Of a stretch of DNA of 64,000 nucleotides, positions 18,488-28,229 are shown one piece after another. Where the stretch lies: positions 62,001 through 126,000 of the forward strand of contig NZ_JAHSTS010000001.1 in NCBI RefSeq assembly GCF_019145435.1, read 5' to 3'. The translations under genes and the position numbers were made by a program. Within the stretch, counting starts at the first letter, position 1, and every line of letters begins with the position of its first letter. The notes under the pieces are model-generated. The model did no database searches and was not told the origin of the DNA. It saw only the letters and a list, made by a program, of their open reading frames with translations. The DNA is from Pseudomonas ekonensis (lineage in GTDB: Bacteria; Pseudomonadota; Gammaproteobacteria; Pseudomonadales; Pseudomonadaceae).

Positions 18488-19287
18488 TGCGGCGTCTCTG
18501 GCTGGCGGTTCTGCTGCTGGCCGTCAGCGGTGGGGCTTCGGCCGGCCTGCGGGTGGTGAGCCTCGCGCCTTCCTTGTCTGAAATCGTCGTTGAACTGGAT
18601 TCGGCCGACCTGCTGGTGGGCGTGCTGGACGCCGGCGAGCGGCCGGCCGCGCTCAAGCAAGTGCCTTCGGTAGGCCGCTACGGGCAGCTCGACATGGAAC
18701 GTTTGCTCAGCCTCCAGCCCGACTTGCTGCTGCTCTGGCCCGGCAGCGTCGGCCCGGCCCAGCGCGAGCAGCTCAAGGGGCTGAACATCCCGACCTTCGT
18801 GGCCGAACCCCACAGCCTCGACCAGTTGCTCGCGCAGATCGAAGCCATCGCCCGGCGGCTTGGCCGGCCGGAGCGCGGGACCGAACGGGCCGCTGCATTG
18901 CGCAAAGACCTTGAGGCGCTCCGCACCCGTTATCGCCGGGAAAGCCCTCTGCGGGTGTTCTATCAGGTTTGGGACAAACCGCTGTACACCGTCGGCGGCG
19001 GGCAGATCATCAGCGATGCGCTGGCGGTGTGCGGTGCCCGCAACGTGTTCGCCGACCTGAGTTTGCCGGCGCCGCAGGTCAGCATCGAGGCGGTGCTGCA
19101 GCGCGATCCCGAGGTGATCCTGGCCGGCGAGCAGGCGCAGCTCGATGCCTGGAATGCCTGGCCGCAGGTGGCGGCGGTACGCCAGGGGCAATTGCTGCGG
19201 GTGACCGACAAGGGCCTGGAGCGGCCGAGCGGGCAGATGATCGAGGCGACCGCCAAGCTCTGCCGGATGATTGCGCCCGGGCGCTGA
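18487..19287 (+). CDS. btuF: Cobalamin-binding periplasmic protein, BtuF-like
   Basis: A 266-residue secreted binding protein with signal peptide [19 protein letters not shown] and a two-lobed helical-backbone fold. Features match BtuF/FecB-type proteins: RVVSLAPSLSEIVVELD, VPSVGRYGQLDMERLLSLQPDLLLLW and PQVSIEAVLQRDPEVILAG. BtuF hands vitamin B12 to the BtuCD importer; no btuCD is in the window. It is convergent with a BtuB-like receptor, which supports the cobalamin assignment. Confidence 0.78.
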   Translation: MRRLWLAVLLLAVSGGASAGLRVVSLAPSLSEIVVELDSADLLVGVLDAGERPAALKQVPSVGRYGQLDMERLLSLQPDLLLLWPGSVGPAQREQLKGLNIPTFVAEPHSLDQLLAQIEAIARRLGRPERGTERAAALRKDLEALRTRYRRESPLRVFYQVWDKPLYTVGGGQIISDALAVCGARNVFADLSLPAPQVSIEAVLQRDPEVILAGEQAQLDAWNAWPQVAAVRQGQLLRVTDKGLERPSGQMIEATAKLCRMIAPGR

Positions 19288-19315
19288 GGTCGTTGCTTTG
19301 CGGTGTCTTTGATGG

Positions 19316-19416
19316 CGCCATCGCCAGCAGGCTGGCTCTCACAGGGGATTACGGTTGTATGCAGAATCTGCGTTTACCGCGAAAACTGTAGGAGCCAGCC
19401 TGCTGGCGATAGCTTC
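19316..19416. repeat. Inverted REP pair (REPIN)
   Basis: Two inverted copies of a CATCGCCAGCAGGCTGGCTC / GAGCCAGCCTGCTGGCGAT element, about 90 bp end to end, lie between the convergent btuF-like and btuB-like genes. The core matches the single palindrome at 2447-2474. Such pairs are spread by RAYT transposases in Pseudomonas; none is encoded here. Confidence 0.75.
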
Positions 19417-19441
19417 AGCCAAAACCCCGCAGCCGTTCCCG

Positions 19442-21325
19442 TCAGGGCTGCGGCGTCCAGGTCACCCCGAACATCCACGCCCGGCCTTCCTCGCGGTAGC
19501 CGTACTGACTGTTGTCATGGCTGTACAGCACCCGGCTGTAATCCTTGTCCAGCAGGTTGTCGACCTTGAGGTCCAGCTTGATCTCCCGGCTCAGCGCCCA
19601 ACTGCTGCGCAGTCCGAGCAGGCCATAGCCGCCCAGGGCATGCTGGTTGTTCAGGTCGTCGTAGCTGCCGCTGACCGCCTGCCAGGAGGCGCCGAGGCCG
19701 AGCCGGTCGAACTGCCTGTCCAGGTCCCAGCTCAAGGTGCGGCGCGCGCGGCGGGCCAGGGTGTGGCCGCTGTCGCGGTCGCGCGGGTCGATGACCGCCA
19801 CGCCGAGGTTGCTCTGCCAGCCGTACAGTTCCTGTTTCAGCGCCGCTTCGAAGCCGTTGATCCGCGCCGAGGCGACGTTCTGCGGCCGTGAGTTGCTGCC
19901 GAAAATGATCGCGTCCTCAAGGTCGGTGCGGTACAGCGACGCTTCGAGGCGGCTGCTGTCGCTCAACTGGCTGCGCCATTGCAGTTCGTAGCTTTTCGAG
20001 GTTTCCGGCTTAAGGTCCGGGTTGCTGAAGTCGGGGTAGTACAGGTCGTTGAAGGTCGGGGCGCGGAAGCCTTCGCTGTAGCTCAGCAACAGGTCGTTGT
20101 CCGGGTTCACCGGCACGGTGAGGGTGCCGCTCCAACTGTTCTGGCCACCGAACTGCTGGTTCTGGTCACGGCGCAGGCCCAGTTCGGTGGAAAAGCTGTC
20201 GGCCTGGTAGCGGTGCTGGATGAAGGCGGCGCGGTTCCAGCGGCTGTCCTCGTCGAACGCGGTGCTGCTGTTGACCCGGTCTTCGTACCAGTCGCCGCCC
20301 AGGATCAGGCTGTTGCGGGCATCGAGGGTCAGGTCGTTCTGCCAGTTCACCGAATCGCGGTAGGTGTTGAACACCGAGCGCTCGTCGCTGAGCTTGTCGA
20401 GGGTCTTGTCGCGGTTTTCGCTGTGGCCCAATTCCAGGCGGGACTTCCAGCGCTCATTGAGCCGTGCGTCCACGTAGCCGCTGAAACTGCTGACGGTGAA
20501 GTCGCTGTAGGGCTGCTGCTGATAAGTGGTGTCAGTGCGGTAGTCGTAGCGGCCGAACGGGCTGTCGAATTCGTTCTTGCCGCGGTTGTCCAGCAGGTTG
20601 GCGCCCACTTCGACGTCGTCGCTCAGCGCGTGGCTCAGGCTCAGGCTGAGGGACTGGTTGCGGTAGGCATCATGGTCGCCGTCGCTGGGATACGACTCAT
20701 GGGTGCGGTCGATGCCGGCGGTTTCGTCGAGGCTGGCGCCAAGGTTGAAGCGGGTGTTGTCGTCACCGCCGGACAGGCCGAGGCTGCGCTCCCAGGTCTG
20801 GTGGCTGCCCAAGCCCACATGCATCCTGGGTTGCAGGCCCGCCTCGGCGCCGCGCCGGGTGAAGATCTGAATCACCCCGCCAATCGCGTCACTGCCGTAG
20901 ATCACCGAGCGCGAACCGCGCAGCACTTCGACGCGTTCGATCTGATCGATGTTCAGGTGCTGCAGGTTGCTGTCGCCGGAGGTGGCGTTGCCGATGCGCT
21001 GGCCGTCCACCAGCACCAGGCTCTGGGCCGACTGGGTGCCGCGGATGTAGATCCCCGGCTGGCTGCCGCGCCCGCCGGTCTGCGCCACCTGCACGCCCGG
21101 CACCCGTTGCAGCAGATCGGTGACGCTCTGCGGCTGCAGGCGCTCGATGTCGTTGCGGGTGAACACGGTGTTGGCGGCGCTGCTGTCGTTGCGTGCCTCG
21201 ACCTGGCGGTTGGCGCTGATCAGCACGTCCGGCAGCTTCAGGGCTTCGTCGCGTTCGAAGGCGTCGGCGAATGCCGGGCTGGCGGGGAGCAGGAGGAGGG
21301 GCAGGGCGAGGCGCGAGAGTTGCAT
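19442..21325 (-). CDS. btuB: TonB-dependent cobalamin receptor, BtuB-like
   Basis: A 627-residue outer membrane receptor. Signal peptide MQLSRLALPLLLLPASPAFA, a TonB box-like DVLISANR near residues 34-41, a plug domain (DLLQRVPGVQVAQTGGRG, QPGIYIRGTQSAQSLVLVDG, IERVEVLRGSRSVIYGSDAIGGVI), and a beta barrel ending in WMFGVTWTPQP. The plug sequence is closest to BtuB. No cobalamin riboswitch is visible in the 150-nt upstream gap, which is mostly a REP pair. It may be read through from dxs or have its own promoter. Confidence 0.82.
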   Translation of the reverse strand: MQLSRLALPLLLLPASPAFADAFERDEALKLPDVLISANRQVEARNDSSAANTVFTRNDIERLQPQSVTDLLQRVPGVQVAQTGGRGSQPGIYIRGTQSAQSLVLVDGQRIGNATSGDSNLQHLNIDQIERVEVLRGSRSVIYGSDAIGGVIQIFTRRGAEAGLQPRMHVGLGSHQTWERSLGLSGGDDNTRFNLGASLDETAGIDRTHESYPSDGDHDAYRNQSLSLSLSHALSDDVEVGANLLDNRGKNEFDSPFGRYDYRTDTTYQQQPYSDFTVSSFSGYVDARLNERWKSRLELGHSENRDKTLDKLSDERSVFNTYRDSVNWQNDLTLDARNSLILGGDWYEDRVNSSTAFDEDSRWNRAAFIQHRYQADSFSTELGLRRDQNQQFGGQNSWSGTLTVPVNPDNDLLLSYSEGFRAPTFNDLYYPDFSNPDLKPETSKSYELQWRSQLSDSSRLEASLYRTDLEDAIIFGSNSRPQNVASARINGFEAALKQELYGWQSNLGVAVIDPRDRDSGHTLARRARRTLSWDLDRQFDRLGLGASWQAVSGSYDDLNNQHALGGYGLLGLRSSWALSREIKLDLKVDNLLDKDYSRVLYSHDNSQYGYREEGRAWMFGVTWTPQP

Positions 21326-21362
21326 CGGCAGTCCATTGAGATTTCAGGCGTACATAAAACCA

Positions 21363-21452
21363 ATGTGGGAGCGAGCCTGCTCGCGATGGCGGTGTGTCGG
21401 TCGGCATAGGGCTGACTGACAGTGCGCTATCGCGAGCAGGCTCGCTCCCACA
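21363..21452. repeat. Inverted REP pair (REPIN)
   Basis: A symmetrical pair: TGTGGGAGCGAGCCTGCTCG on the left and its inverted partner CGAGCAGGCTCGCTCCCACA on the right, separated by about 50 bp. This is the classic fluorescent-Pseudomonas REP doublet. It lies between dxs and btuB. Confidence 0.88.
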
Positions 21453-21475
21453 AGGGGCTTGCAGGGAGGGTGTGT

Positions 21476-23374
21476 TCAGCGGTCGAGCAGTTGCAGGCGC
21501 TCGCGCACCGCCGCTTCGATCCCGGCCTCGTCCAGCCCGCACTCGGCGAGCATCTGCGCCGGTTTGGCGTGTTCGACGTAGATGTCCGGCAGGCCCAGGT
21601 GCAGGATCGACTTGAGCACGTTCTCGCGGGCGAGGCACTCGCTGACCGCGCTGCCGGCGCCGCCCATCACCGAGTTTTCCTCGATGGTCACCAGCAGATC
21701 GTGGTTGGCGGCGGCTTCACGCACCAACGCTTCGTCCAGCGGTTTGACGAAGCGCATGTCGATGACCGTGGCGTCCAGCTTCTCGGCGACGTTCAGCGCC
21801 TCGGCCAGTTGCACGCCGAACACCAGCAGGGCGACCTTGCTGCCCTGGCGGCGCACCACGCCCTTGCCGATCTCGATCGGCTCCAGGCTCTTCTCGATGG
21901 TGGCGTTCGGGCCGGTGCCGCGCGGGTAGCGCACCGCCGCCGGGCCGTTGTACAGGTGGCCGGTGCTGAGCATCTTGCGCAGTTCGTTCTCGTCGCTCGG
22001 GGTCATGATGACCATGCCCGGGATGCAGCGCAGGTACGACAGGTCGAAGCTGCCGGCGTGTGTCGGGCCGTCTTCGCCCACCAGGCCCGCGCGATCGATG
22101 GCGAACAGCACGTCGAGGTTCTGCACCGCGACGTCGTGGACCAGTTGGTCGTAGCCGCGCTGCAGGAACGTCGAGTAGATCGCCACCACCGGCTTGGCGC
22201 CTTCGCAGGCCATGCCGGCGGCGAGGGTCACGGCGTGCTGTTCGGCGATCGCCACGTCGAAGTAGCGCAGCGGGAAACGTTCGCTGAACGCCACCAGGTC
22301 CGAGCCTTCCTTCATCGCCGGGGTGATGCCCACCAGGCGCGGATCGGCGGCGGCCATGTCGCACAGCCATTCGCCGAACACACCGGAATACTTCGGCCCG
22401 CCGGCCTTCTTCGGCGCAGCGGCGGGGGCGTCCAGCGGTTCGAGCTTGGTGATGGCGTGGTAGCCGATCGGGTCGACCTCCGCCGGGGCGAAGCCCTTGC
22501 CCTTCTTGGTGACCACGTGCAGGAACTGCGGGCCCTTCAGGTCGCGCATGTTGCGCAGGGTGGCGATCAGGGTCGGCAGGTCGTGGCCGTCGATCGGGCC
22601 GATGTAGTTCCAGCCCAGCTCTTCGAACAGGGTGCCGGGCACCAGCATGCCCTTGGCGTACTCTTCGGTGCGGCGGGCGATCTCCCAGGCGCCGGGCAGG
22701 CGCGACAGCACTTTCTTGCTGCCTTCGCGCATGCTCGCGTAGGTGCGGCTGGAGAGGATCTTGGCCAGGTAGTTGGACAGGCCGCCGACGTTGCGCGAGA
22801 TCGACATGTCGTTGTCGTTGAGGATCACCAGCATGTTGGCGTCCACTTCCGGCGCGTGGTTCAGCGCCTCGAACGCCATGCCGGCGGTCAGCGCGCCGTC
22901 GCCGATCACGGCGATCGCCTTGCGGTCGCTGTTCTGCAGGCGGGCGGCGATGGCCATGCCCAGCGCGGCGCTGATCGAGGTGCTGGAGTGACCGACGCCG
23001 AAGGTGTCGTACTCGCTCTCGGAGCGGCGCGGGAAGGCGGCGATGCCGTCCTTCTGGCGCAGGGTGCCCATGCGCTCGCGGCGGCCGGTGAGGATCTTGT
23101 GCGGATACGCCTGATGGCCGACGTCCCACACCAGCCGGTCGTCCGGGGTGTCGAACACGTAATGCAACGCGATGGTCAGCTCGATGACGCCCAGGCCGGC
23201 ACCGAAATGCCCACCGGTCTGGCCGACCGTGTAGAGCAGTTCCAGGCGCAACTCATCGGCCAGGGTCTCCAGCTCGGCTTCGCCTAACCGGCGCAGGCCG
23301 TCCGGCGTGTTCGCGCGGTCGAGCAGGGGCGTGGTCGGGCGCTTGCGGGGAATCTCATGAAACGTCGTGGGCAT
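21476..23374 (-). CDS. dxs: 1-deoxy-D-xylulose-5-phosphate synthase
   Basis: A 632-residue thiamine-diphosphate enzyme that condenses pyruvate and glyceraldehyde-3-phosphate at the start of the MEP isoprenoid pathway. Motifs: [32 protein letters not shown], the ThDP-binding [15 protein letters not shown], and the transketolase pyrimidine domain with [15 protein letters not shown] and [16 protein letters not shown]. Length is normal. It follows ispA by 91 nt and the unit xseB-ispA-dxs is the standard operon. Confidence 0.97.
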   Translation of the reverse strand: MPTTFHEIPRKRPTTPLLDRANTPDGLRRLGEAELETLADELRLELLYTVGQTGGHFGAGLGVIELTIALHYVFDTPDDRLVWDVGHQAYPHKILTGRRERMGTLRQKDGIAAFPRRSESEYDTFGVGHSSTSISAALGMAIAARLQNSDRKAIAVIGDGALTAGMAFEALNHAPEVDANMLVILNDNDMSISRNVGGLSNYLAKILSSRTYASMREGSKKVLSRLPGAWEIARRTEEYAKGMLVPGTLFEELGWNYIGPIDGHDLPTLIATLRNMRDLKGPQFLHVVTKKGKGFAPAEVDPIGYHAITKLEPLDAPAAAPKKAGGPKYSGVFGEWLCDMAAADPRLVGITPAMKEGSDLVAFSERFPLRYFDVAIAEQHAVTLAAGMACEGAKPVVAIYSTFLQRGYDQLVHDVAVQNLDVLFAIDRAGLVGEDGPTHAGSFDLSYLRCIPGMVIMTPSDENELRKMLSTGHLYNGPAAVRYPRGTGPNATIEKSLEPIEIGKGVVRRQGSKVALLVFGVQLAEALNVAEKLDATVIDMRFVKPLDEALVREAAANHDLLVTIEENSVMGGAGSAVSECLARENVLKSILHLGLPDIYVEHAKPAQMLAECGLDEAGIEAAVRERLQLLDR

Positions 23375-23465
23375 CAGGCGAATCGTTATAGGTATAAAAG
23401 ATGCGGCAGTTTACCTGATGCATCGCCCCCTGCCCACGCGTAGGTCCCTTTTGGCGGATCTGCCG

Positions 23466-24353
23466 TCAGTGGCGGCGCTCGACGATGTACCGGGCCAGGT
23501 CGCGCAGCGGCTCGGCGGCCGCGTCAAACGGTCGCAGCGCGTGCAGGGCCTGATCGCGCAGTTCCAGCGCATAGGCCTTGGCCGCGTCGAGGCCGAGCAG
23601 GGCCGGGTAGGTCGGCTTGTCGCGGGCGATGTCGGCGCCCTGGCGCTTGCCGAGGGTTTCGGTGTCGCTTTCGACGTCGAGGATGTCGTCCTGCACCTGG
23701 AACGCCAGGCCGATGGCCTGTGCATAAGTCTGCAGGGCCTTGAGCTCGTCCTTCTCGGCGCGGCCGCTGGCCAGGGCGCCGAGCTTGACGCTGACCTCGA
23801 TCAGCGCGCCGGTCTTGTGCCGGTGCATCTGCTCCAGGGCCTTCTGGTCGAGCTTGAGGCCCACCGAGCCGAGGTCGATGGCCTGGCCGCCGACCATGCC
23901 GGCCGGACCTGCCGCGTGGGCGAGGGCGGTGACCATCTGCAGGCGGATGTCGGCGCCCAGGTCGCTCAGGCGCGGATCCAGCAGGGCGCTGAACGCCAGG
24001 CTCTGCAGGCCGTCGCCGGCGAGGATCGCGCAGGCTTCGTCGTACTTCTTGTGGGTGGTGGGCTGGCCGCGGCGCAGATCGTCGTCGTCCATGGCCGGCA
24101 AATCGTCGTGCACCAGCGAGTAGGCGTGGATCAGCTCCACCGCGCAGGCTGCGCCGTTGGCCTGCCCGGCCTTGCCGCCGAGGGCTTCGCACGCGGCGTA
24201 GGCCAGCAGCGGACGCACGCGCTTGCCGCCGATCATCACGCTGTAGTGCATCGCCTCATACAGGCGCGCCAGTTCCGGCAGCGGGGCCTTGAACAGGATC
24301 TCCAGCGCCGCGTTGACCCGTGCCTGGCTGGCGGCCGAATACGCGGCGATCAT
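23466..24353 (-). CDS. ispA: Farnesyl diphosphate synthase (polyprenyl synthetase)
   Basis: A 295-residue prenyl transferase building geranyl and farnesyl diphosphate from IPP and DMAPP. The first aspartate-rich motif is [17 protein letters not shown] and the second is [31 protein letters not shown] lies before them. Its start overlaps the xseB stop (ATGA). It feeds the ubiquinone and undecaprenyl pathways with substrate made via dxs, encoded next. Confidence 0.95.
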   Translation of the reverse strand: MIAAYSAASQARVNAALEILFKAPLPELARLYEAMHYSVMIGGKRVRPLLAYAACEALGGKAGQANGAACAVELIHAYSLVHDDLPAMDDDDLRRGQPTTHKKYDEACAILAGDGLQSLAFSALLDPRLSDLGADIRLQMVTALAHAAGPAGMVGGQAIDLGSVGLKLDQKALEQMHRHKTGALIEVSVKLGALASGRAEKDELKALQTYAQAIGLAFQVQDDILDVESDTETLGKRQGADIARDKPTYPALLGLDAAKAYALELRDQALHALRPFDAAAEPLRDLARYIVERRH

Positions 24354-24592
24354 TCCGGCAGGTCCGCATCGAACGGGGCTTCGGCCAGTTCGCCGTCGCG
24401 CTCCAGCAGGATCTGCACCTTCTGCTCGGCCTGGGCCAGCGCCGCCTGGCAGTCGCGGGTCAGGCCGATGCCCTGCTCGAAGGCGGCCAGCGAGTCCTCC
24501 AGCGACAGTTCGCCGTTCTCCAGACGCTCCACCAGCGTTTGCAGGTCGGCGAGGGACTGTTCGAAATCCAGTGCAGCTTTTTTGCGGGCCAT
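24350..24592 (-). CDS. xseB: Exodeoxyribonuclease VII small subunit
   Basis: An 80-residue helical protein with the XseB signature [36 protein letters not shown] (written here in part: LETLVxRLExGELxLExSL pattern). It binds XseA to form the single-strand exonuclease VII. First gene of the xseB-ispA-dxs operon; overlaps ispA by 4 nt. Length is typical. Confidence 0.93.
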   Translation of the reverse strand: MARKKAALDFEQSLADLQTLVERLENGELSLEDSLAAFEQGIGLTRDCQAALAQAEQKVQILLERDGELAEAPFDADLPE

Positions 24593-24671
24593 GGCGGCGG
24601 TTTCCGGTAGACGTTAAACCGGCGCGACACTAGCAGATAGGGGGGGCAGGGGCAAATGAGCGGGGCGTTCC

Positions 24672-24793
24672 CCGTGGCGGGGAGCTTGCTCCCGCTGGGC
24701 TGCGCAGCCGTCCCGGGCATGGCCGGAGCCAGGGCCGGATCGTTGGGGTCGGGGTCGCTTCGCAACCCGGCGGGAGCGAGCGCCCTCGCCACG
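24672..24793. repeat. Inverted REP pair (REPIN-like)
   Basis: The left copy reads CCGTGGCGGGGAGCTTGCTC and the right copy is the inverted CGGGAGCGAGCGCCCTCGCC, about 120 bp end to end. Both belong to the same REP family as the pairs at 1.46-1.60 and 60.0-60.09 kb. Confidence 0.7.
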
Positions 24794-24821
24794 GATTGAT
24801 GTGTTTTGCCTGGGGAGATCA

Positions 24822-24850
24822 TTATTCGGCTCGTTTTGTGAGCCGAATAA
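24822..24850. promoter_or_regulatory. Inverted repeat upstream of magA (possible operator)
   Basis: Perfect 11-bp arms TTATTCGGCTC and GAGCCGAATAA are separated by 7 nt. A third copy of ATTCGGCTCA occurs at 24858-24867. The three half-sites with regular spacing upstream of a candidate promoter suggest a regulator-binding region. Alternatively the first two arms form a terminator-like hairpin, though no T-run follows. Confidence 0.45.
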
Positions 24851-24980
24851 ATCCGCCATTCGGCTCACACACCGTAAATGTGCGTGATTCCCACCGCAAA
24901 TCCAGATGTATCCGATTGTTAAAAAACGGCCGAATCGTTAATCTTCGCGCCTTCCACGACCCCGTTTTCAGGGGCTTTCA

Positions 24981-25058
24981 GACGAAACGCAGTGCGCGCC
25001 ACTGTGAAGCGCCGAGGATCGGGCGCAAGGTTTCGTCAGGCATGGCAGGAGGCATCAC
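24981..25058 (+). promoter_or_regulatory. Structured 5' leader of magA, possible RsmA target
   Basis: An outer 8-bp stem (GACGAAAC 24981-24988 with GTTTCGTC 25030-25037) encloses two hairpins: AGTG/CACT (24991-24994, 25000-25003) and GCGCC/GGCGC (25009-25013, 25022-25026). The second has a GAGGATCG loop exposing GGA, and the ribosome site GCAGGAGG follows directly. GGA in a loop plus GGA in the ribosome site is the RsmA/CsrA pattern. In P. aeruginosa the mag operon is known to respond to the Gac/Rsm pathway. Folding is my hand inference. Confidence 0.5.
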
Positions 25059-25850
25059 ATGCGTTCGTTTCTTTTGCTGCTGATCGGGTTGGCCTGCACG
25101 CCCGCGCTGCTGGCGGCGCCGAGTGCCGAATTGACGGAGCCCCAGGGCGGCTGGCGCTACCACGGCCTGCTCGACCGCACGGAAAACCCCCAGGTCGCCT
25201 ACCCCACGCCGCCCATCGACCGCGGCATCCAGCGCAACCGCACGATGATCCAGGGCCAGCTCAAGGCCCTCGGCCGCCAGCGCGGGCCGCACACCCTGGC
25301 GGTGAACGGCAATCCGCTGAACCTGTACACCGACGATGACGGACGCTTCGCCCGGCCCTATGCCTTCGGCGCCGGCTCCAACAGCGTCGAGGTGCGCAGC
25401 GCCGAAGGGCAGTCGCTCAAGCGCGTGCAGTTCTACGAGGCCAACGACCTGCGCACGCCGGCGCGGATCCGCGTGGTGCTGGGCTGGGACGACCCCAAGG
25501 CCGAGCTCGACCTGCACATCGTCACGCCGGACGGCCAGCACGCCTTCTGGGCGCGTCCGGCCTTGAGCAACGGCGGCGGCCTGGATCCGGACGGCGTCGA
25601 CGGCCCGGGCCCGGAAATGTTCACCATGACCGCGCCGCTGCACGGCACCTATCTGGTTTACGTCAACTATTGGGGCAACTTCGGCGACGGCGGCTATAAC
25701 TTCGAGGAGGCCAGCAATCAGAACGAGGTGATCACCTCGCAGATCACGCTGGTGACCCAGGAAAACACCGTCGACGAAAAACGCGAAACGTTCATCGTGC
25801 CCCTGCGGGCGATCGGTGATCTGCTGCTGGTCAAGACTTTCAACTATTAA
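25059..25850 (+). CDS. magA: MagA, DUF2135 periplasmic protein
   Basis: A 263-residue secreted protein with signal peptide MRSFLLLLIGLACTPALLAAP. A central beta-rich region carries the glycine/asparagine strand AFGAGSNSVEVRS, and a DUF2135 (YfaP-type) domain follows with VVLGWDDPKAELDLHIVTPDG and GTYLVYVNYWG. It is the first gene of a six-gene unit whose order (DUF2135, DUF2138, DUF1175, alpha-2-macroglobulin, DUF2300, DUF2135) matches magA-F of P. aeruginosa and the yfaPQSTA genes of enterobacteria. It is paralogous to MagF at the end of the unit. Confidence 0.85.
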   Translation: MRSFLLLLIGLACTPALLAAPSAELTEPQGGWRYHGLLDRTENPQVAYPTPPIDRGIQRNRTMIQGQLKALGRQRGPHTLAVNGNPLNLYTDDDGRFARPYAFGAGSNSVEVRSAEGQSLKRVQFYEANDLRTPARIRVVLGWDDPKAELDLHIVTPDGQHAFWARPALSNGGGLDPDGVDGPGPEMFTMTAPLHGTYLVYVNYWGNFGDGGYNFEEASNQNEVITSQITLVTQENTVDEKRETFIVPLRAIGDLLLVKTFNY

Positions 25851-25887
25851 GCATCCCGTCCACGGATGAATCTCGGGTTTTGTGAAC

Positions 25888-27594
25888 ATGAGTGATAACG
25901 CTGCTTCTCCGGCCGTCCCGACACCGACCGGCCAACCTCCCCGGCGCTGGCCGCTGCTGCTGGCCGGGCTGTGCCTGGTGGCCGGCGTGGCGGGCGGCCT
26001 GGGCTGGCTGCTGCACAAGCCCAAGGCGCCACCGGCGGAGCTGGCGAGCGACAAGCTGGGCATGAGCCGTCCCGACGCGCTGCTGGAGACCCGCTCCCTG
26101 AGCCAGTTGCCCAAGGACCTGTTGTCGGTGCCGTTCCTCAAGGCCACGCTCACCGAGGATTTCGTCTTCTATTACGAGAGCCATGCCGACCGCCTCGGCC
26201 TGATCGGCAGCCTGCGGCGGATCGTCTACGAACATGACCTGAAACTGCAGGACAGCCTGATCGAGCAACTGTTCGACCAGCCGGCGGACGTGGCGCTGTG
26301 GCGCGGGGCCGACGGCCGGCTGAAGGATTTCTTGTTGGTGATGGATCGCGGCGGCCTGGCCAAGGTGCTGGAGCCGTTGGCGAAAGTGGCGCTGGACGAC
26401 TCGCAGTTGGGCCAGTTGGGCGAGCTCAAGGTCGGCGGCGACACGGTGCCGCTGTACCAGCTCAGCTACAACGCCGGCAAATCGCTGCTGTTCGCCTCCC
26501 ATGGCGACAAGTTAGTGGTGCTGTCCAACCCGAGCAAATACTACGACCCGCAAAGCGGCGCGTCCGAGGAATCGGGCCATGTGTCGCCCGAAGCGCTCGC
26601 GGCGCTGCTGGGCGGCCAGAAGCTGTTCCCCGAGGCCTTCGGCCTGCCGGCCAAGGCGCCGCAGATCAAGCAGCGCCTGTCGGCGAACGCCAGTGTGCTT
26701 GCGATGGGCTACCAGCGCTTCATCCCGAACTTCGCCGGCCTGCGCTTCGACATGGACGACAAGGGCTGGCACAGCTTCCTGGCCATGGACGAGCTCGACA
26801 ATCAGCCGGACTTCGACTTCAAGCCGGTGTGGCAGGCCATGCCCCTGGGCGCCAGCGCCTGCGTGACCTTGCCGGTGGCCGCCGAACCGCAGAAGCCGCT
26901 GCTGGTGAAGCTGGGTGCCGAAGAGGCCGCCGCACAGAAGCTCACCGAACACGTGGCCGGTGCGGCGGGGCTGTGCTGGTACGCCGATTCGCGGCTGTAC
27001 ACGCCGCTGCTGGTGGCCAGCCTGAACGACGGCGACAAGCTCGACGGCGACCTCGGTGCGCTGTTCGGTTCGATGGTCGGCGCCTATGAAAGCAACGTCG
27101 ACGAACACGCGTTCCCGGTGGTGGAGAAGCAGGAAGGCCAGAGCCACCTGTGGCAGCGCCAGGTCAGCTCGAACTTCGGCCCCTATGCGGCCAGGGACGC
27201 CGAGAACCCCGACGCCATCACCGGCCGGGCCTTCATGAAGGTCAGCCTGGCGCGCCACGGCTCGACCCTGTTGTTCTCCCTCGACGACAAACTGGTCGAC
27301 AAGGCCCTCGGCACCCTCGACAAGCGTTTCCCGCCGATGGCCGACGTGCTGCCCAAGGATGTGCTGATGCCGGTCTACTTCGGCCCGGACGCGATCGCCC
27401 AACTGATGCAGCAGGAAACCCTCGACAGCCTGCCGCAGGACATGGAGCCGGTGTTCTACAACGCCGCGCAGACCTACCTGATCCCGAAACTGCGCACCCT
27501 CGGCGGCTACGGCAAATACGCCCTGACCCTGCCCGAAGGCAGCGAGCCCGACGGCCACTGGCAATGGCTGCCGCTGGAGTGGAAAGCACTGTGA
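25888..27594 (+). CDS. magB: MagB, DUF2138 inner membrane-anchored protein
   Basis: A 568-residue protein with one N-terminal membrane segment ([22 protein letters not shown]) and a large periplasmic DUF2138 domain (YfaA-type). Visible landmarks are [43 protein letters not shown] and [15 protein letters not shown]. The ATG at 25888 is used; a GTG two codons earlier is possible. In P. aeruginosa the Mag proteins form a complex with MagD at the inner membrane; this is taken from that work. The stop overlaps magC. Confidence 0.83.
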   Translation: MSDNAASPAVPTPTGQPPRRWPLLLAGLCLVAGVAGGLGWLLHKPKAPPAELASDKLGMSRPDALLETRSLSQLPKDLLSVPFLKATLTEDFVFYYESHADRLGLIGSLRRIVYEHDLKLQDSLIEQLFDQPADVALWRGADGRLKDFLLVMDRGGLAKVLEPLAKVALDDSQLGQLGELKVGGDTVPLYQLSYNAGKSLLFASHGDKLVVLSNPSKYYDPQSGASEESGHVSPEALAALLGGQKLFPEAFGLPAKAPQIKQRLSANASVLAMGYQRFIPNFAGLRFDMDDKGWHSFLAMDELDNQPDFDFKPVWQAMPLGASACVTLPVAAEPQKPLLVKLGAEEAAAQKLTEHVAGAAGLCWYADSRLYTPLLVASLNDGDKLDGDLGALFGSMVGAYESNVDEHAFPVVEKQEGQSHLWQRQVSSNFGPYAARDAENPDAITGRAFMKVSLARHGSTLLFSLDDKLVDKALGTLDKRFPPMADVLPKDVLMPVYFGPDAIAQLMQQETLDSLPQDMEPVFYNAAQTYLIPKLRTLGGYGKYALTLPEGSEPDGHWQWLPLEWKAL

Positions 27595-28229
27595 CCGGAC
27601 TGATCCGCCGCCTCGGCCTGCTGGCGCTGCTGTGCTGCGCCCAGGCCGGCGCCATGGAAACCCCTGCGCTCGATCCGCAGCAGTCCCAGGTGTTCCGCGC
27701 CTGGTTCGTGCGCATCGCCCAGGAACAGCTGAGCCAAGGCCCGAGCCCGCGCTGGTATCAGCAGGACTGCGCGGGGCTGGTGCGTTTCGCCGCCAACGAA
27801 GCGCTGAAAGTGCATGACGACAAGTGGCTGCGCAGCAACGGCCTGTCCAACCGCTACCTGCCGCCGGAGCTGGCGCTGAGCGCCGACCAGCGCAAGCTCG
27901 CCCGGCAGTGGCAGCAGGGCGGCGGCAAGGTCGGGCCTTACGTCAACGCGATCAAGCTGATCCAGTTCAACAGCCGTCTGGTGGGCCGCGACGTGTCGCA
28001 GGCGCGGCCGGGCGACCTGATGTTCTTCGATCAGGGCGACGACCAGCACCTGATGATCTGGATGGGCCGCTACATCGCCTACCACACCGGCACCACCACC
28101 CCAACCGACAACGGCATGCGCTCCGCAAGCCTGCAACAACTCATGACATGGAAGGACACCCGATGGATTCCCGACGCAGCCAACCCCAACTTCATCGGCG
28201 TCTATCGACTGAACTTTCTCTCCCAATGA
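27591..28229 (+). CDS. magC: MagC, DUF1175 NlpC/P60-like protein
   Basis: A 212-residue secreted protein with GTG start overlapping magB (GTGA). After the signal peptide ([18 protein letters not shown]) comes a DUF1175 domain with an NlpC/P60-like arrangement: a Cys in [17 protein letters not shown], the [13 protein letters not shown] strand, and a His in [17 protein letters not shown]. That is a plausible Cys-His pair for a peptidase or amidase acting in the periplasm. The reaction is not established. It overlaps magD by 4 nt. Confidence 0.82.
   Translation: MTGLIRRLGLLALLCCAQAGAMETPALDPQQSQVFRAWFVRIAQEQLSQGPSPRWYQQDCAGLVRFAANEALKVHDDKWLRSNGLSNRYLPPELALSADQRKLARQWQQGGGKVGPYVNAIKLIQFNSRLVGRDVSQARPGDLMFFDQGDDQHLMIWMGRYIAYHTGTTTPTDNGMRSASLQQLMTWKDTRWIPDAANPNFIGVYRLNFLSQ

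Larger units (their letters stand above)
24593..25058. other. Intergenic region upstream of the mag operon
   Basis: This 466-bp gap between the divergent xseB and magA genes contains a REP pair (24672-24793), an inverted repeat with 11-bp arms (24822-24850) with a third half-site, a weak promoter candidate (TTGTTA at 24916-24921, 15 bp, GTTAAT at 24937-24942) and a foldable leader (24981-25037). These parts are listed separately. No gene is seen in it. Confidence 0.7.

Noticed and set aside
21326..21475. Cobalamin riboswitch upstream of btuB
   Set aside because: The 150-nt gap is mostly a REP pair; no B12-box-like sequence or space for the ~200-nt aptamer.
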